The translations under genes were made by a program, and so were the position numbers. A DNA stretch of 64,000 nucleotides, taken from the NCBI GenBank assembly GCA_965217825.1, contig OZ244571.1, positions 372,001 through 436,000 on the forward strand. The letters are read 5' to 3'. The DNA comes from VXNE01 sp965217825. GTDB taxonomy: Bacteria > Pseudomonadota > Gammaproteobacteria > Pseudomonadales > Azotimanducaceae. The notes beneath the pieces were generated by a model. It saw only the letters and a list, made by a program, of their open reading frames with translations, had not been told where the DNA came from and searched no databases. Shown one piece after another: positions 1 to 7,920 of this stretch. Position 1 is the stretch's first letter, and each line of letters begins with the position of its first letter.

Positions 1-2
1 GC

Positions 3-272
3 GGATCGAAGCACGTCGAAGTCTTCGTCGCCAGCGGTCAGGGAACGCTCCTCAGCTATGTCATCAACCACCGGCGACACCCGTCGTTCGACGGTCCCTA
101 TTGCATCGCCCTGGTCAAGCTGGAAGAAGGTCCGACCATGATGTCGAACATCGTCGAGTGCGAGCAGGCGCCGGACGCCCTGGTGCTCGACATGCCGTTG
201 CAGGTCGTTTTCGAACGCCAGAACGATGACATCACGGTGCCCCTGTTCAGGCCGGCGGAGCAATCCGCATGA
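3..272 (+). CDS. DUF35 / OB-fold acyl-CoA-binding protein, 3' part
   Basis: The first 90 codons of the window read open to a TGA and are the C-terminal part of a gene that begins upstream. The peptide (HVEVFVASGQGTLLSYVINH near the left edge, later PYCIALVKLEEGP) matches the OB-fold half of DUF35 proteins, whose N-terminal zinc ribbon would lie outside the window. Its stop overlaps the start of the next gene in an ATGA arrangement. DUF35 proteins usually partner thiolase-like proteins and act on acyl-CoA substrates; that partner is exactly what follows. Family assignment is from the pattern and the pairing, not from a complete sequence. Confidence 0.75.
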   Translation, partial: GSKHVEVFVASGQGTLLSYVINHRRHPSFDGPYCIALVKLEEGPTMMSNIVECEQAPDALVLDMPLQVVFERQNDDITVPLFRPAEQSA

Positions 273-1408
273 CCGGCGTGGCCATCGTAGGTGCGGCGGA
301 AACCACCGAACTCGGCCGTATTCCGGGCGCGAGCCAACTGCAACTGCATGCCGACGCTGCCCTCAACGCGTTCGCCGATACCGGACTGACGGCAAAAGAC
401 ATTGACGGCGTGGCGACCGCGGGCGCATCGCCCGTTGAAATCGTCCACTACCTGGGCATCACGCCCCGCTGGGTCGACGGGACCAGCGTGGGCGGTTGCT
501 CCTTCATGATCCATGTGCGGCACGCGGTGGCGGCGATTCAGTCCGGACAGGCCGAGACCGTCCTGATCACGCATGGAGAGAGCGGGCGTTCGCAGGTCGG
601 CAGGGGCGCGCGCGGAGGCGGAACCGCAGGGCTGGCGCAGCAATTCGAAAATCCCTACGGGGCCATGGGACCGACGACGATGTTCACCATCCCCGTCTTG
701 CGCTACATGAAGGAGTACGGCCTGACCCATGAGCAACTCGCCATGGTGTCCGTCGTTCAGCGGGAATGGGCCGGACGCAACCCCCGCGCGTCCTATCGCG
801 ACCCGATCACCGTGGACGACGTGTTGGCCTCGCGCATGATCGCCTACCCGTTCCACCTGCTCGAATGCTGCCTCGTCACAGACGGCGGCGGTGCGCTGAT
901 CCTCACGCGCGCCGAACGGGCCGGGGATTTCCCGCAAAATCCCGTGCACATCCTTGGCACTGGCGAAAGTGCGGAAGGCCCCATGATCAGCCAGATGCAG
1001 GATCTGTGCTCCTCTCGCGCATTCCGTGTCGCCGGGTCGGACGCCATCCGCGACGCCGGCATCAGCCACAGCGATGTCGACCACGTCATGGTCTACGACG
1101 CATTCGCGCATTTGCCCATCTACGGACTTGAAGACCTGGGGTTCTGCCGCAAGGGCGAAGCGGCCACGTTCATAGCCGACGGCAACACGCGCCCGGGAGG
1201 ACAATTGCCCCTGAATACCAACGGCGGTGGACTCTCATACATGCATTCGGGAATGTACGGCATGTACGCGCTGCAGGAGAGCGTGCGCCAGATGCGCGGC
1301 ACCGCTCCGGCCCAGGTGCCCGGTGCGGAAGTCTCGCTCTGTCTCGGCGTCGGCGGCATGTTCGCAGCGTCGGGTTGCATCGTGATGGGCACCGAGGCGA
1401 CCGTCTGA
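269..1408 (+). CDS. thiolase-like protein (SCP-x / lipid-transfer type)
   Basis: A 379-residue protein with a thiolase fold pattern: N-terminal VAIVGAAETTELGR, a Gly-rich GTSVGGCSF turn near residues 71-79 with Cys77 near the usual nucleophile region, and a C-terminal NTNGGGLSYMHSG segment. Such short thiolases, called lipid-transfer or SCP-x-like, work with DUF35 OB-fold subunits on CoA esters, often in sterol or fatty-acid side-chain breakdown. The ATGA overlap with the upstream DUF35 gene implies coupled translation and a hetero-complex. Exact substrate is unknown; whether it cleaves C-C bonds or acts as an aldolase partner cannot be told from sequence alone. Confidence 0.8.
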   Translation: MTGVAIVGAAETTELGRIPGASQLQLHADAALNAFADTGLTAKDIDGVATAGASPVEIVHYLGITPRWVDGTSVGGCSFMIHVRHAVAAIQSGQAETVLITHGESGRSQVGRGARGGGTAGLAQQFENPYGAMGPTTMFTIPVLRYMKEYGLTHEQLAMVSVVQREWAGRNPRASYRDPITVDDVLASRMIAYPFHLLECCLVTDGGGALILTRAERAGDFPQNPVHILGTGESAEGPMISQMQDLCSSRAFRVAGSDAIRDAGISHSDVDHVMVYDAFAHLPIYGLEDLGFCRKGEAATFIADGNTRPGGQLPLNTNGGGLSYMHSGMYGMYALQESVRQMRGTAPAQVPGAEVSLCLGVGGMFAASGCIVMGTEATV

Positions 1409-1808
1409 GACAGCACGCGGCACACACGGCTGACAACTGGATATGAGCAACGGGGAGCGTTGGAAATTGGCCTCACCAGCCGGGCTACATAAGTGCTCCG
1501 CCCTGCCGAGGAACCGTTACACGTCCGTCAGACCCGGCCGGTGAGGGTTGCCATGTTCACACCTCGATTTTCGAAAGTAAATACAGTTTCGGACCCGTTT
1601 CGGACCCTCCAGAAAAATCTCAAGCGGCATCAAATGCTTAACGACTCACAATCCATTTTATTTTCACTTTTCGCCCTTCGTCCCATGCGTCCCCCTGACC
1701 GCCAGCCTTCTGGTCGACACAGGAAAAGCGCGAACGTAACGGAATAAATTCAATGCCATCAAATAGTTACAAATTGTATCGTGCCGGAAAAACGGGTGGG
1801 CGCGGGTC
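1409..1808. other. intergenic region, no convincing gene
   Basis: About 400 bases between the thiolase-like gene and the reductase gene. It is noticeably richer in A+T than its surroundings from about 1560 to 1780. The only structure seen is an 11-base tandem duplication (GTTTCGGACCC) at 1586-1596 and 1597-1607. A short open frame on the plus strand at 1493-1747 has no recognisable features and no good ribosome binding site, so it is not called. The region probably holds the promoter of the downstream gene, but no clear -35/-10 pair stands out. Confidence 0.5.
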
Positions 1809-2810
1809 GTGAACGAGGCCAAGCGGTACATCATCTACGGTGCCGGCGGTATCGGCGGGACGATTGGCGCGCGTCTCTTCCAGCGCGGCTACGACGTAGT
1901 GCTCATCGCCCGCGGCGCGCACTTCCGCGCCATCGAAGACGACGGGCTTCGGTTCGTCACGCCAACGCAGGACGCGCGTATTCGCATACCCGCCGCCGAC
2001 CATCCCAACCGCGTCAATTTTGGCGATGGCGACGTCGTCATCCTGTGCGTCAAGAGCCAGCATACCGAAGGTGCCTTGACGGACCTCTACGCTGCCGCCG
2101 GAGACGATATCCCGGTGGTGTGCTGCCAGAACGGCGTGGCCAACGAACGCATGGCCCTGCGGCGCTTCCGTCGCGTATACGGCATGAACGTGATGGTGGG
2201 GGGCGTACACCTTGACCCTGGCGAAGTCTTCAATTCCTCGGAGAACCCCGCCGGTATGCTCGACATCGGCTGCTATCCGTCAGGCGTCGACAAGCTCGCC
2301 GAGAACATCGCCGGAGCAATCACCGACGCTGGCTTCAGTTCGCTGACGGACCCTTCGATCATGGGCCAGAAGTACGGCAAGCTCGTCGCCAACCTCGGCA
2401 ATGCCGTGCAGCCCGTCTGCGGGGAGGACGCCCGCGAGGTGTTGACGCTGCTTCGGCAGGAGGCAGTGGATTGCTATCGCGCAACCGGCATCGAGTGGAC
2501 CGACATGCGTACGTTCATGGAGGGGCGAGCGAGCAGTTCCCGCCGGCTGCGTTCGATCCCCGGTCACGAACGGCCCGGGGGTTCCTCCTGGCAGAGCATT
2601 CGACGGGGCACCGGAAATATCGAAGCCGACTTCCTGAACGGGGAGATCGTCCAGCTCGGTCGTCTGCACGGCGTACCGACACCTGCGAACGTGGTGATGC
2701 AGAGGCTCGGCAACCGCCTGGCCAATAAAGGACTCCCAATCGGGAGCTTTCCGACGGACACAGTGCTTCAGATGATCGAAGCCGAGAAGGCGGGGCAGAG
2801 CTCGGGATAG
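1809..2810 (+). CDS. ketopantoate reductase family (ApbA/PanE-like) oxidoreductase
   Basis: A 333-residue protein starting at GTG with a Rossmann nucleotide-binding loop GAGGIGG at residues 11-17 and the family pattern YDVVLIARGAHFRAI followed by VVILCVKSQHT, typical of the ApbA/PanE N-terminal domain. The C-terminal helical domain has the GNIEADFLNGEIVQLGRLHG motif that places substrate-binding residues in this family. PanE itself reduces ketopantoate to pantoate with NADPH, but many paralogues act on other 2-oxo acids; with no pantothenate genes nearby, a catabolic or unspecified role is as likely. It is separated from the convergent selenoprotein-like gene by 18 bases. Confidence 0.8.
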   Translation: MNEAKRYIIYGAGGIGGTIGARLFQRGYDVVLIARGAHFRAIEDDGLRFVTPTQDARIRIPAADHPNRVNFGDGDVVILCVKSQHTEGALTDLYAAAGDDIPVVCCQNGVANERMALRRFRRVYGMNVMVGGVHLDPGEVFNSSENPAGMLDIGCYPSGVDKLAENIAGAITDAGFSSLTDPSIMGQKYGKLVANLGNAVQPVCGEDAREVLTLLRQEAVDCYRATGIEWTDMRTFMEGRASSSRRLRSIPGHERPGGSSWQSIRRGTGNIEADFLNGEIVQLGRLHGVPTPANVVMQRLGNRLANKGLPIGSFPTDTVLQMIEAEKAGQSSG

Positions 2811-2828
2811 GATTCCGCATTCGGCGGG

Positions 2829-3695
2829 TCAGTCGTCTCGCCCTCTGCCTTCCGTCTTGAAGCGCAGGCGTTCCACCCTGCGCGCCTCGCCCCGCCGCGC
2901 AAGCTTCGCCAGATCCTCCGGCCGCACTTCCATGTAGCGCCCGCGCCAGGACTCGTCATTGCTCCACCGAAACGGTGTGCGCACCGTGGTCCGGGGCCGC
3001 TCGGCGCGTTCGAGCAGGTCGATGCCCGCAGCCGCTATCGCTTCCTGCATCGATGCATCGAACGGCTTGCCGCAGGGGTTGCCCAGCGGAAAGTCCGTGA
3101 AGAGGAAGCGGGGAACGCCGCAATGCTCCACCACGTCCAGGGCGGAACCGAGAATGACCGTCGGTATGCCAGCGGCCTCCAAGTAACGGGCGGTCAGACT
3201 CACGGTCTGGTGACACACGGGTCACAACGGCACGAGCACCGCCGCTTCCGCGCCGTCTTCCCGGCAACGACGCAATATTTCCGGCCCATCGACCATCCTC
3301 GTGCGGCGCTGGCTGTACTCGGTCGGGGCACCGTGGAAGCGGGCGGTGATAGCGCCGATCCGACCGGCCTCGACCAACGCCTCGAGACACCGCAGCGGGA
3401 AAAAAGCGTTCAGGTCATCGAGGTGCGTCGCGTTCTTGTCCCACGCCAGGTCATTGCCGTACAGCCGCTCCGGCGGATCGCTCGTCGACCCCGAGGCTAC
3501 TTTGCGAACATCGGAGAAAGTGCGGTCATACAGGCTTGCCGTAGTGATGATGGCGAGTTTCGACTGTGCGAGCGGTTTGGACAACGGCGCGAACGGCACC
3601 TCGTCGAAGTGCGCCCACGCATAGGCGTGGTCAAACCCCTGCGCCGCGTAGTACGCGCGCGTGCGGGCCATGTAGGGCACGGGTGCAGGATCCAT
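2829..3695 (-). CDS. GrdB-like reductase selenoprotein, in-frame TGA as selenocysteine
   Basis: Read straight through one in-frame TGA (3222-3224) this is a 288-residue protein of the glycine/sarcosine/betaine reductase selenoprotein B-like family. Before the TGA it reads EILRRCREDGAEAAVLVPL, after it PVCHQTVSLTARYLEAAG, so the TGA sits where relatives have Cys or Sec in a (C/U)PVCHQ motif; residue 158 would be Sec, with a second redox Cys three positions on. A hairpin with stem CAGAC/GTCTG (3195-3209) has its apical loop about 20 nt after the TGA, within the spacing expected of a bacterial SECIS. Homology continues unbroken on both sides, which argues against a dead gene. No sel genes are in the window, so decoding cannot be confirmed here. 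Confidence 0.7.
3195..3224 (-). promoter_or_regulatory. candidate bacterial SECIS element just after the UGA
   Basis: On the transcript the TGA at 3224-3222 is followed, after 12 bases, by a perfect 5-bp stem CAGAC/GTCTG enclosing the loop CGUGA. The loop has a G in its first two positions and starts 20 bases from the UGA, both in line with the general bacterial SECIS rules. It is short and lacks extra outer pairing, so it is suggestive only. Confidence 0.45.
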
Positions 3696-3732
3696 AGTAT
3701 GGATAATCGATGCTCCATCGCCCGCCCTTCGC

Positions 3733-4584
3733 TTATGCGGACGCGTAATGCAGGATGTGCTCGGCCACTGCCTGCGGCGATGTTAACTCAGTCACTAAGA
3801 CATCCCGTCGGGATGCCTCATCCGAGATTTCGTCAATCGCCTCTCTAACGTTCGCACTCACCAACTGATCAGAGAATTCGGTACCTGCCAACAACTCTCT
3901 CCGCTCAGGCCGGAAGAGGGTGGGGCCGTCCTTCAGCAGGCTCAAATTCCAGAGCCCGGCGCGTGCTTGTTCAACTCGGCGCTTAAGGTTTGACCTCGAA
4001 AACGTAACCAAGCTGGCGGCAAAGAACGGATCGAGAAACGTAAATTCTGCCGGCGAGTCATACTGGCCGAGATGCACGCGCACTTTCAAATGGTCCCTCA
4101 GCCGTTCGTTCTTGTCTATCAGGATAGAGGTAACCTCCTCGGTCCAACGGACCGGTTTCGGTTCCTTCGACTGAGGTTTGAAGTAATCACCATGGAACAC
4201 CGTTGACATCGATCCCGCGCGCCTCACCAATTCGTCGATGTCCGAAGACCTGCTCTCTTGTTCGGAGCCCAGAGAGACGCCCTCCACTGGTGGGGGCCAT
4301 TGCCCCAACGACCTGTTGTGCTCCAGATGAGCACCTAAACTCTCCGTCACGATGTCAATCAGATCCGCTATGTACCTACGATCATCGCGGAATATTGCTC
4401 GCGCAATCGCGGGATCGATGGTCTGCGAGCAACGCATCTCACTCTCGTTAATCGCCGCTATTGCAATAACAATCCGCTCTTCTGATCCTGGAATGGGCTC
4501 AAGCAGAATAGGTGCCCACCGTGTCGCCAATGTCTCCACGTTATCCGAGAAGTTGGGCTTGTCCAACGTGAAACTCCTCCTCAA
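3733..4584 (-). CDS. unknown protein coupled to a HipA-like kinase
   Basis: A 283-residue protein I do not recognise. Near the N-terminus it has RWAPILLEPIPGSEERIVIA, which loosely resembles the opening strand pattern of DUF3037 proteins, common companions of HipA-like kinases; that resemblance is weak. The rest is charged, with ASREDLR-like helices and no membrane segment or signal peptide. Its ATG lies 44 bases inside the end of the upstream kinase gene, so the two are almost certainly co-translated. Composition is visibly less G+C-rich than the flanking housekeeping genes, in keeping with horizontal gain. A partner or antitoxin-like role is inference from the pairing. Confidence 0.6.
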   Translation of the reverse strand: MRRSFTLDKPNFSDNVETLATRWAPILLEPIPGSEERIVIAIAAINESEMRCSQTIDPAIARAIFRDDRRYIADLIDIVTESLGAHLEHNRSLGQWPPPVEGVSLGSEQESRSSDIDELVRRAGSMSTVFHGDYFKPQSKEPKPVRWTEEVTSILIDKNERLRDHLKVRVHLGQYDSPAEFTFLDPFFAASLVTFSRSNLKRRVEQARAGLWNLSLLKDGPTLFRPERRELLAGTEFSDQLVSANVREAIDEISDEASRRDVLVTELTSPQAVAEHILHYASA

Positions 4585-5293
4585 TAAGAGCTGGCAGCTC
4601 GTTCACTCGATCCTTCAACAGCCTTGTGCACTCCCCAAATTCCGGATTTCCCTTCCAAGAGCCCAATAGGGCTGCTGTTTCCAGCTGTCTATAGTCCAAC
4701 TGACCAAACTCCGCACAGGAATTCTTGACGCGCTGCGCAAGGGATTGGCGCGCAGCTCGAGGATCGCTCGCAATCAGATGCCGAGCGAGCCCATTGCGAA
4801 ACTTGGTGTCTTTGCTCATGCGGTTTGGCAGTGACTCCCCATGGTCGATCAACAGGAACTCTCGTGGGCCTACGAATAGCAAGTTCGAAAGCGCCCTGTC
4901 TTCGTTCGCGACCCATTCATCAAACGCAATCGCCGCAAGGAAGTTCGGCCACCGCACAAGGCGGTTTACCACCGTCGAAGATTGGCGCGTCCGTTGCAAA
5001 AGATCGCTGTAACCCTCATAGCTGGTTCCAAACACAAACGATTCTCCGCCATCCCACAATTCGGATTCGCGAATATCGAGTACGCAAGGCGTCGGAACTG
5101 GTATTCCGACCATCTGGGCCAAAAGGTTGCACAACACCTCCCTTACAAGTTGGTGATGAGGTGCGTGCTTGAAAGCTACGGGCACAACCCCAGCCGTGGT
5201 GCGTGCCCATCCGCGACCAACCACGTGCGACCGCCGCCCCGGCAACCGGGTTAGAGGCCCCTCCAACACGCCAAACTGAATGGTTTCGATCAT
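4541..5293 (-). CDS. HipA-like kinase family protein
   Basis: Start placed at the ATG giving MIETIQFGVLEGP; a longer frame upstream to 5362 lacks family similarity. The protein (250 residues) has the compact HipA-like kinase pattern: an early VPVAFKHAP lysine segment, helix LVREVLCNLLAQMVGIPVP, then a catalytic stretch FDEWVANEDRALSNLLF with Asp and Asn placed as in HipA-type catalytic loops, and LIDHGES in the metal-binding position. HipA-family proteins are Ser/Thr kinases, some acting as toxins that stall growth. Here there is no HipB-like HTH gene; instead a small ORF overlaps its start (ATGA) and an unknown 283-residue protein follows. Confidence 0.7.
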   Translation of the reverse strand: MIETIQFGVLEGPLTRLPGRRSHVVGRGWARTTAGVVPVAFKHAPHHQLVREVLCNLLAQMVGIPVPTPCVLDIRESELWDGGESFVFGTSYEGYSDLLQRTRQSSTVVNRLVRWPNFLAAIAFDEWVANEDRALSNLLFVGPREFLLIDHGESLPNRMSKDTKFRNGLARHLIASDPRAARQSLAQRVKNSCAEFGQLDYRQLETAALLGSWKGNPEFGECTRLLKDRVNELPALIEEEFHVGQAQLLG

Positions 5294-5478
5294 CGGAGCC
5301 AACTTGCAGGACGGTTCCAACGGAACATCAGGGCAATACCGATGGACATCGGCAGCTCCCAACGCACTACTGCAGCCCTCTTCGCGCGTTCCTGAACCCG
5401 CTCCGGAATCTGCTTCTGGACCGACGCCACGCCAATCAATTGGCGTTCGGGTAGTGCCCTAGCCTCGCCCACCGCCAA
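5290..5478 (-). CDS. small ORF coupled to the HipA-like gene
   Basis: A 62-codon frame beginning at TTG (GTG two codons later is an alternative) and ending in a TGA that overlaps the kinase ATG as ATGA. The peptide is basic and helical (ALPERQLIGVASVQKQIPER, then QERAKRAAVVRWELPMSIG). I recognise no family. The tight junction with the kinase is the main reason to list it; it could equally be the C-terminal relic of a longer gene whose front has been lost. Confidence 0.3.
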   Translation of the reverse strand: MAVGEARALPERQLIGVASVQKQIPERVQERAKRAAVVRWELPMSIGIALMFRWNRPASWLR

Positions 5479-5730
5479 ATCGACGATGCCTTTTGCGAGC
5501 TAGTGTCCACTGGCTGCTTCACTCTCGTCCCCTTTCGTCTCCCCCAAGAATGCCGCAAACTGGTGGACTGGATTGTCTACTAGATGCACTCGGGTAGTCC
5601 ACTTTGTTGATGTCTCGAAACACCGCGTCCGCAATCCGACTGATTCCCTGCCGAAGCTCATCCCGCGCTGCTCGGCGACGACTGATCTTGTAGAATCCGG
5701 GAGATCAAGCAAGAAACCAGGAGGAAGACG
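5479..5730. other. intergenic, possible gene debris
   Basis: Between the HipA-like module and the small conserved protein. On the minus strand a frame without a start codon reads ISRRRAARDELRQGISRIAD before stopping near 5530, which looks coding-like but matches nothing I know. A strong ribosome binding site AGGAGG for the next plus-strand gene lies at 5719-5724. No promoter or terminator was convincing. Confidence 0.4.
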
Positions 5731-6036
5731 ATGGCGAGCCTGACGCCCGGAACCCGGCTCAAGAGCACGGTTTGCAACACGGAAATCATGGTCATCACGG
5801 CGCCGGCGGAAGGTATTGACATCATGTGCGGCGGGGAGCCCATGAACCCGGACGGCGGAGGCAACGGCGGTACCGTGCATCAGGAACACGCTGCCGGATC
5901 CATCCTCGGCAAACGGTACACGAACGAGGGAGGGGGTCTGGAAGTGCTGTGCGTGAAGGGCGGCGAGGGGTCGCTGTGGGCCGGCGGCACGGCAATGAAA
6001 GTGAAAGACGCAAAGAAACTTCCCAAGACGGACTGA
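5731..6036 (+). CDS. small conserved protein of unknown function
   Basis: A 101-residue protein with an AGGAGG site seven bases upstream of its ATG. It reads LTPGTRLKSTVCNTEIMVI near the N-terminus, followed by a glycine-rich middle and a segment GLEVLCVKGGEGSLWAGG. Two cysteines (one in VCNTE, one in IMCGGEPM) and the compact beta-rich pattern suggest a small folded domain; similar short proteins occur beside acyl-CoA ligases in actinobacteria and proteobacteria, as here, where the ligase begins 34 bases downstream. Function unknown; linkage with acyl-CoA activation is inferred from position only. Confidence 0.65.
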   Translation: MASLTPGTRLKSTVCNTEIMVITAPAEGIDIMCGGEPMNPDGGGNGGTVHQEHAAGSILGKRYTNEGGGLEVLCVKGGEGSLWAGGTAMKVKDAKKLPKTD

Positions 6037-6070
6037 TTGGAACGCCGAGAGGTCGGAGGGGAGTGCATCC

Positions 6071-7588
6071 TTGAACATCATGATGCTGCTGGAGATGGCG
6101 GTGGCGGGATACGGAGACCGCGTCGCCTTCGTCGATGCCGGTGCCCACCAATCGATCACCTACCAGGGCCTGTTCGATGCCGCCGCGAACGCCGCAGGCG
6201 ATTTGCGCTCATCGCAGGCCGCGAGATTCGCGATCCTCGACGTTTCGAACCTGGCAGTGCCGATCGGCCTCTTCGCATCGAGCTGGGCTGGCATGCCGTA
6301 TGTACCCATCAGTTACCGTCTGACCGACGACGAGATCGACGGACTGGTCGAGCGCGTAAAGCCGGCATACCTGGTGACGGATGCCGACCACATCGAACAT
6401 TTCCACACCGACTCAATCGTGCGCTGGCATTCTCGAAGCGAGTTCCTGGCTCTTGCCCGGAACGGGTCCGCCAACGGCGCCGAGCCCTGGTCCATGGACG
6501 GCGACGAAACGGCGGCCCTGCTATTCACCAGCGGCACGACCGGAGCGCCGAAAGCGGCCGTGTTGCGGCAGAAACATCTCGTCTCGTACATCCTCGGTTG
6601 CGTCGATTTCATGTCGGCGGACGAGTCGGAGACCGCGCTGGTCTGCGTGCCGCCGTACCATGTCGCCGGAATCGCCGCCGTGTTGAGCTCCGTCTATTCC
6701 GGCCGCCGCGCCGTACAGCTCGCCAACTTCACGCCCGAAGCCTGGATCGAACTGGCGCGCGCGGAGAAGGTCACCACCGCTTTCGTCGTTCCCACCATGT
6801 TGCGCCGCATCGTCGAAGCCCTCGAAGGCGAACATCACGCGCGCATGCCACATCTGCAGTCGCTCTCCTACGGCGGCGGGAAAATGCCGCTGCCCGTCAT
6901 CGAGAGGGCGATGGCGCTGTTCCCGGACACCGACTTCACCAACGCCTACGGTCTTACGGAAACCAGTTCGACCATCACGGTGCTCGGACCGGACGCGCAT
7001 CGGCAGGCTGCTGCGAGCGAAGATCGGGCCGGTCGCCGCAGGCTCGCTTCCGTCGGGGTGCCATTGCCCGGCATCGAAATCCAGGTCCGCGACGAGCAGG
7101 GCCGCGTCCTCGGCACCCACGAGCACGGTGAAATCTACGTTCGGGGCGAACAGGTATCCGGCGAGTACGAAGGCATCGGCAGCCTGACGGACAACGAAGG
7201 CTGGTTCCCCACCCGGGACGGCGGTTTCCTCGACGACGAGGGCTACCTGTTCCTCGAGGGCCGCGCCGACGACGTGATCGTGCGCGGCGGCGAGAACATG
7301 TCGCCAGGCGAAATCGAAGACGTCATGATGACGCACGACGCAGTGTCCGATGTTGCCATCGTCGGCCTACCGGACGAAGAGTGGGGGGAGGCCGTCGTCG
7401 GTGTCGTGGTGCTGAAACAATCCGCGACGGTCGAGTCGCTGCAGCAGTGGGTCAAGGATCGAATGCGCTCTTCCCGCGTGCCGGAGCGACTGGAATTCTG
7501 GGACGAACTGCCCTACAACGAGACAGGAAAGCTGCTGCGGCGCGAGGTGCGTGCGCGTTTGACGGAATCGACGTCCGGCAGCGCTTGA
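6071..7588 (+). CDS. acyl-CoA synthetase / AMP-dependent ligase
   Basis: A 505-residue adenylate-forming enzyme that activates a carboxylic acid with ATP and CoA. Motifs in order: the P-loop ALLFTSGTTGAPKAAV (about residues 150-165), AYGLTETSS (A5 region), the hinge segment GRADDVIVRGGENMSPGEIE, and C-terminal YNETGKLLRR with the catalytic lysine. A TTG at 6071 sits about nine bases after GGAGGGG and is preferred to the ATG at 6080, whose spacing is too long. Likely co-transcribed with the small protein upstream. Substrate not predictable; the family spans fatty and aromatic acids. Confidence 0.85.
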   Translation: MNIMMLLEMAVAGYGDRVAFVDAGAHQSITYQGLFDAAANAAGDLRSSQAARFAILDVSNLAVPIGLFASSWAGMPYVPISYRLTDDEIDGLVERVKPAYLVTDADHIEHFHTDSIVRWHSRSEFLALARNGSANGAEPWSMDGDETAALLFTSGTTGAPKAAVLRQKHLVSYILGCVDFMSADESETALVCVPPYHVAGIAAVLSSVYSGRRAVQLANFTPEAWIELARAEKVTTAFVVPTMLRRIVEALEGEHHARMPHLQSLSYGGGKMPLPVIERAMALFPDTDFTNAYGLTETSSTITVLGPDAHRQAAASEDRAGRRRLASVGVPLPGIEIQVRDEQGRVLGTHEHGEIYVRGEQVSGEYEGIGSLTDNEGWFPTRDGGFLDDEGYLFLEGRADDVIVRGGENMSPGEIEDVMMTHDAVSDVAIVGLPDEEWGEAVVGVVVLKQSATVESLQQWVKDRMRSSRVPERLEFWDELPYNETGKLLRREVRARLTESTSGSA

Positions 7589-7682
7589 GTCCTCGCGACC
7601 GCCGCGCATGCTCGCCTGGCATCGCTCTGCGTCAGATAGACGCGAAACGCACCGGTCGCGACACTCGGGGAGAACCGACCCG

Positions 7683-7817
7683 ATGAGGAACGTCCGCATG
7701 GCCGCACCCATCGCCAGCCGCACCCGCCTGCCTGCCGACTACGGTCTTTCCCAAGATTCGCCTCTGCTGGCCTGGTCCGTGGTGGACGTGCTGCTGGCGC
7801 ACACCCGGCCAGTCAAG
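7683..7817 (+). pseudogene. N-terminal relic of a PPOX-family (FMN-binding) protein
   Basis: From an ATG at 7683 the frame reads APIASRTRLPADYGLSQDSP then LLAWSVVDVLLAHTRPV, matching the first 45 or so residues of pyridoxamine-5'-phosphate-oxidase-like proteins, which normally continue YWLATVRPDGRPH. Similarity ends abruptly at about 7815 and unrelated sequence follows. Only the amino-terminal helix remains, so this is a fragment and not a functional gene. Confidence 0.6.
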
Positions 7818-7920
7818 AGACAATGCTGTCATGGACCAGTCAGGGGAATGATGGCGAATCGAGGACCGCTACGCCTGCCCGCTGCCCGGAGCTGAAGCGC
7901 GACATGGAAGCGTTCAGCGC

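Noticed and set aside
98..1204. 368-codon frame on the minus strand
   Set aside because: It is antisense to the thiolase-like gene, has no domain pattern, and arises from G+C-rich codon bias.
3222..3224. Plain nonsense mutation in the GrdB-like gene
   Set aside because: The stop is UGA, sits exactly on the redox Cys/Sec position, has a hairpin behind it, and no other lesion is present; still possible if sel genes are absent.
5500..6159. 219-codon minus-strand frame
   Set aside because: Most of it is antisense to the small conserved protein at 5731-6036, which has a strong ribosome site and family-like sequence.
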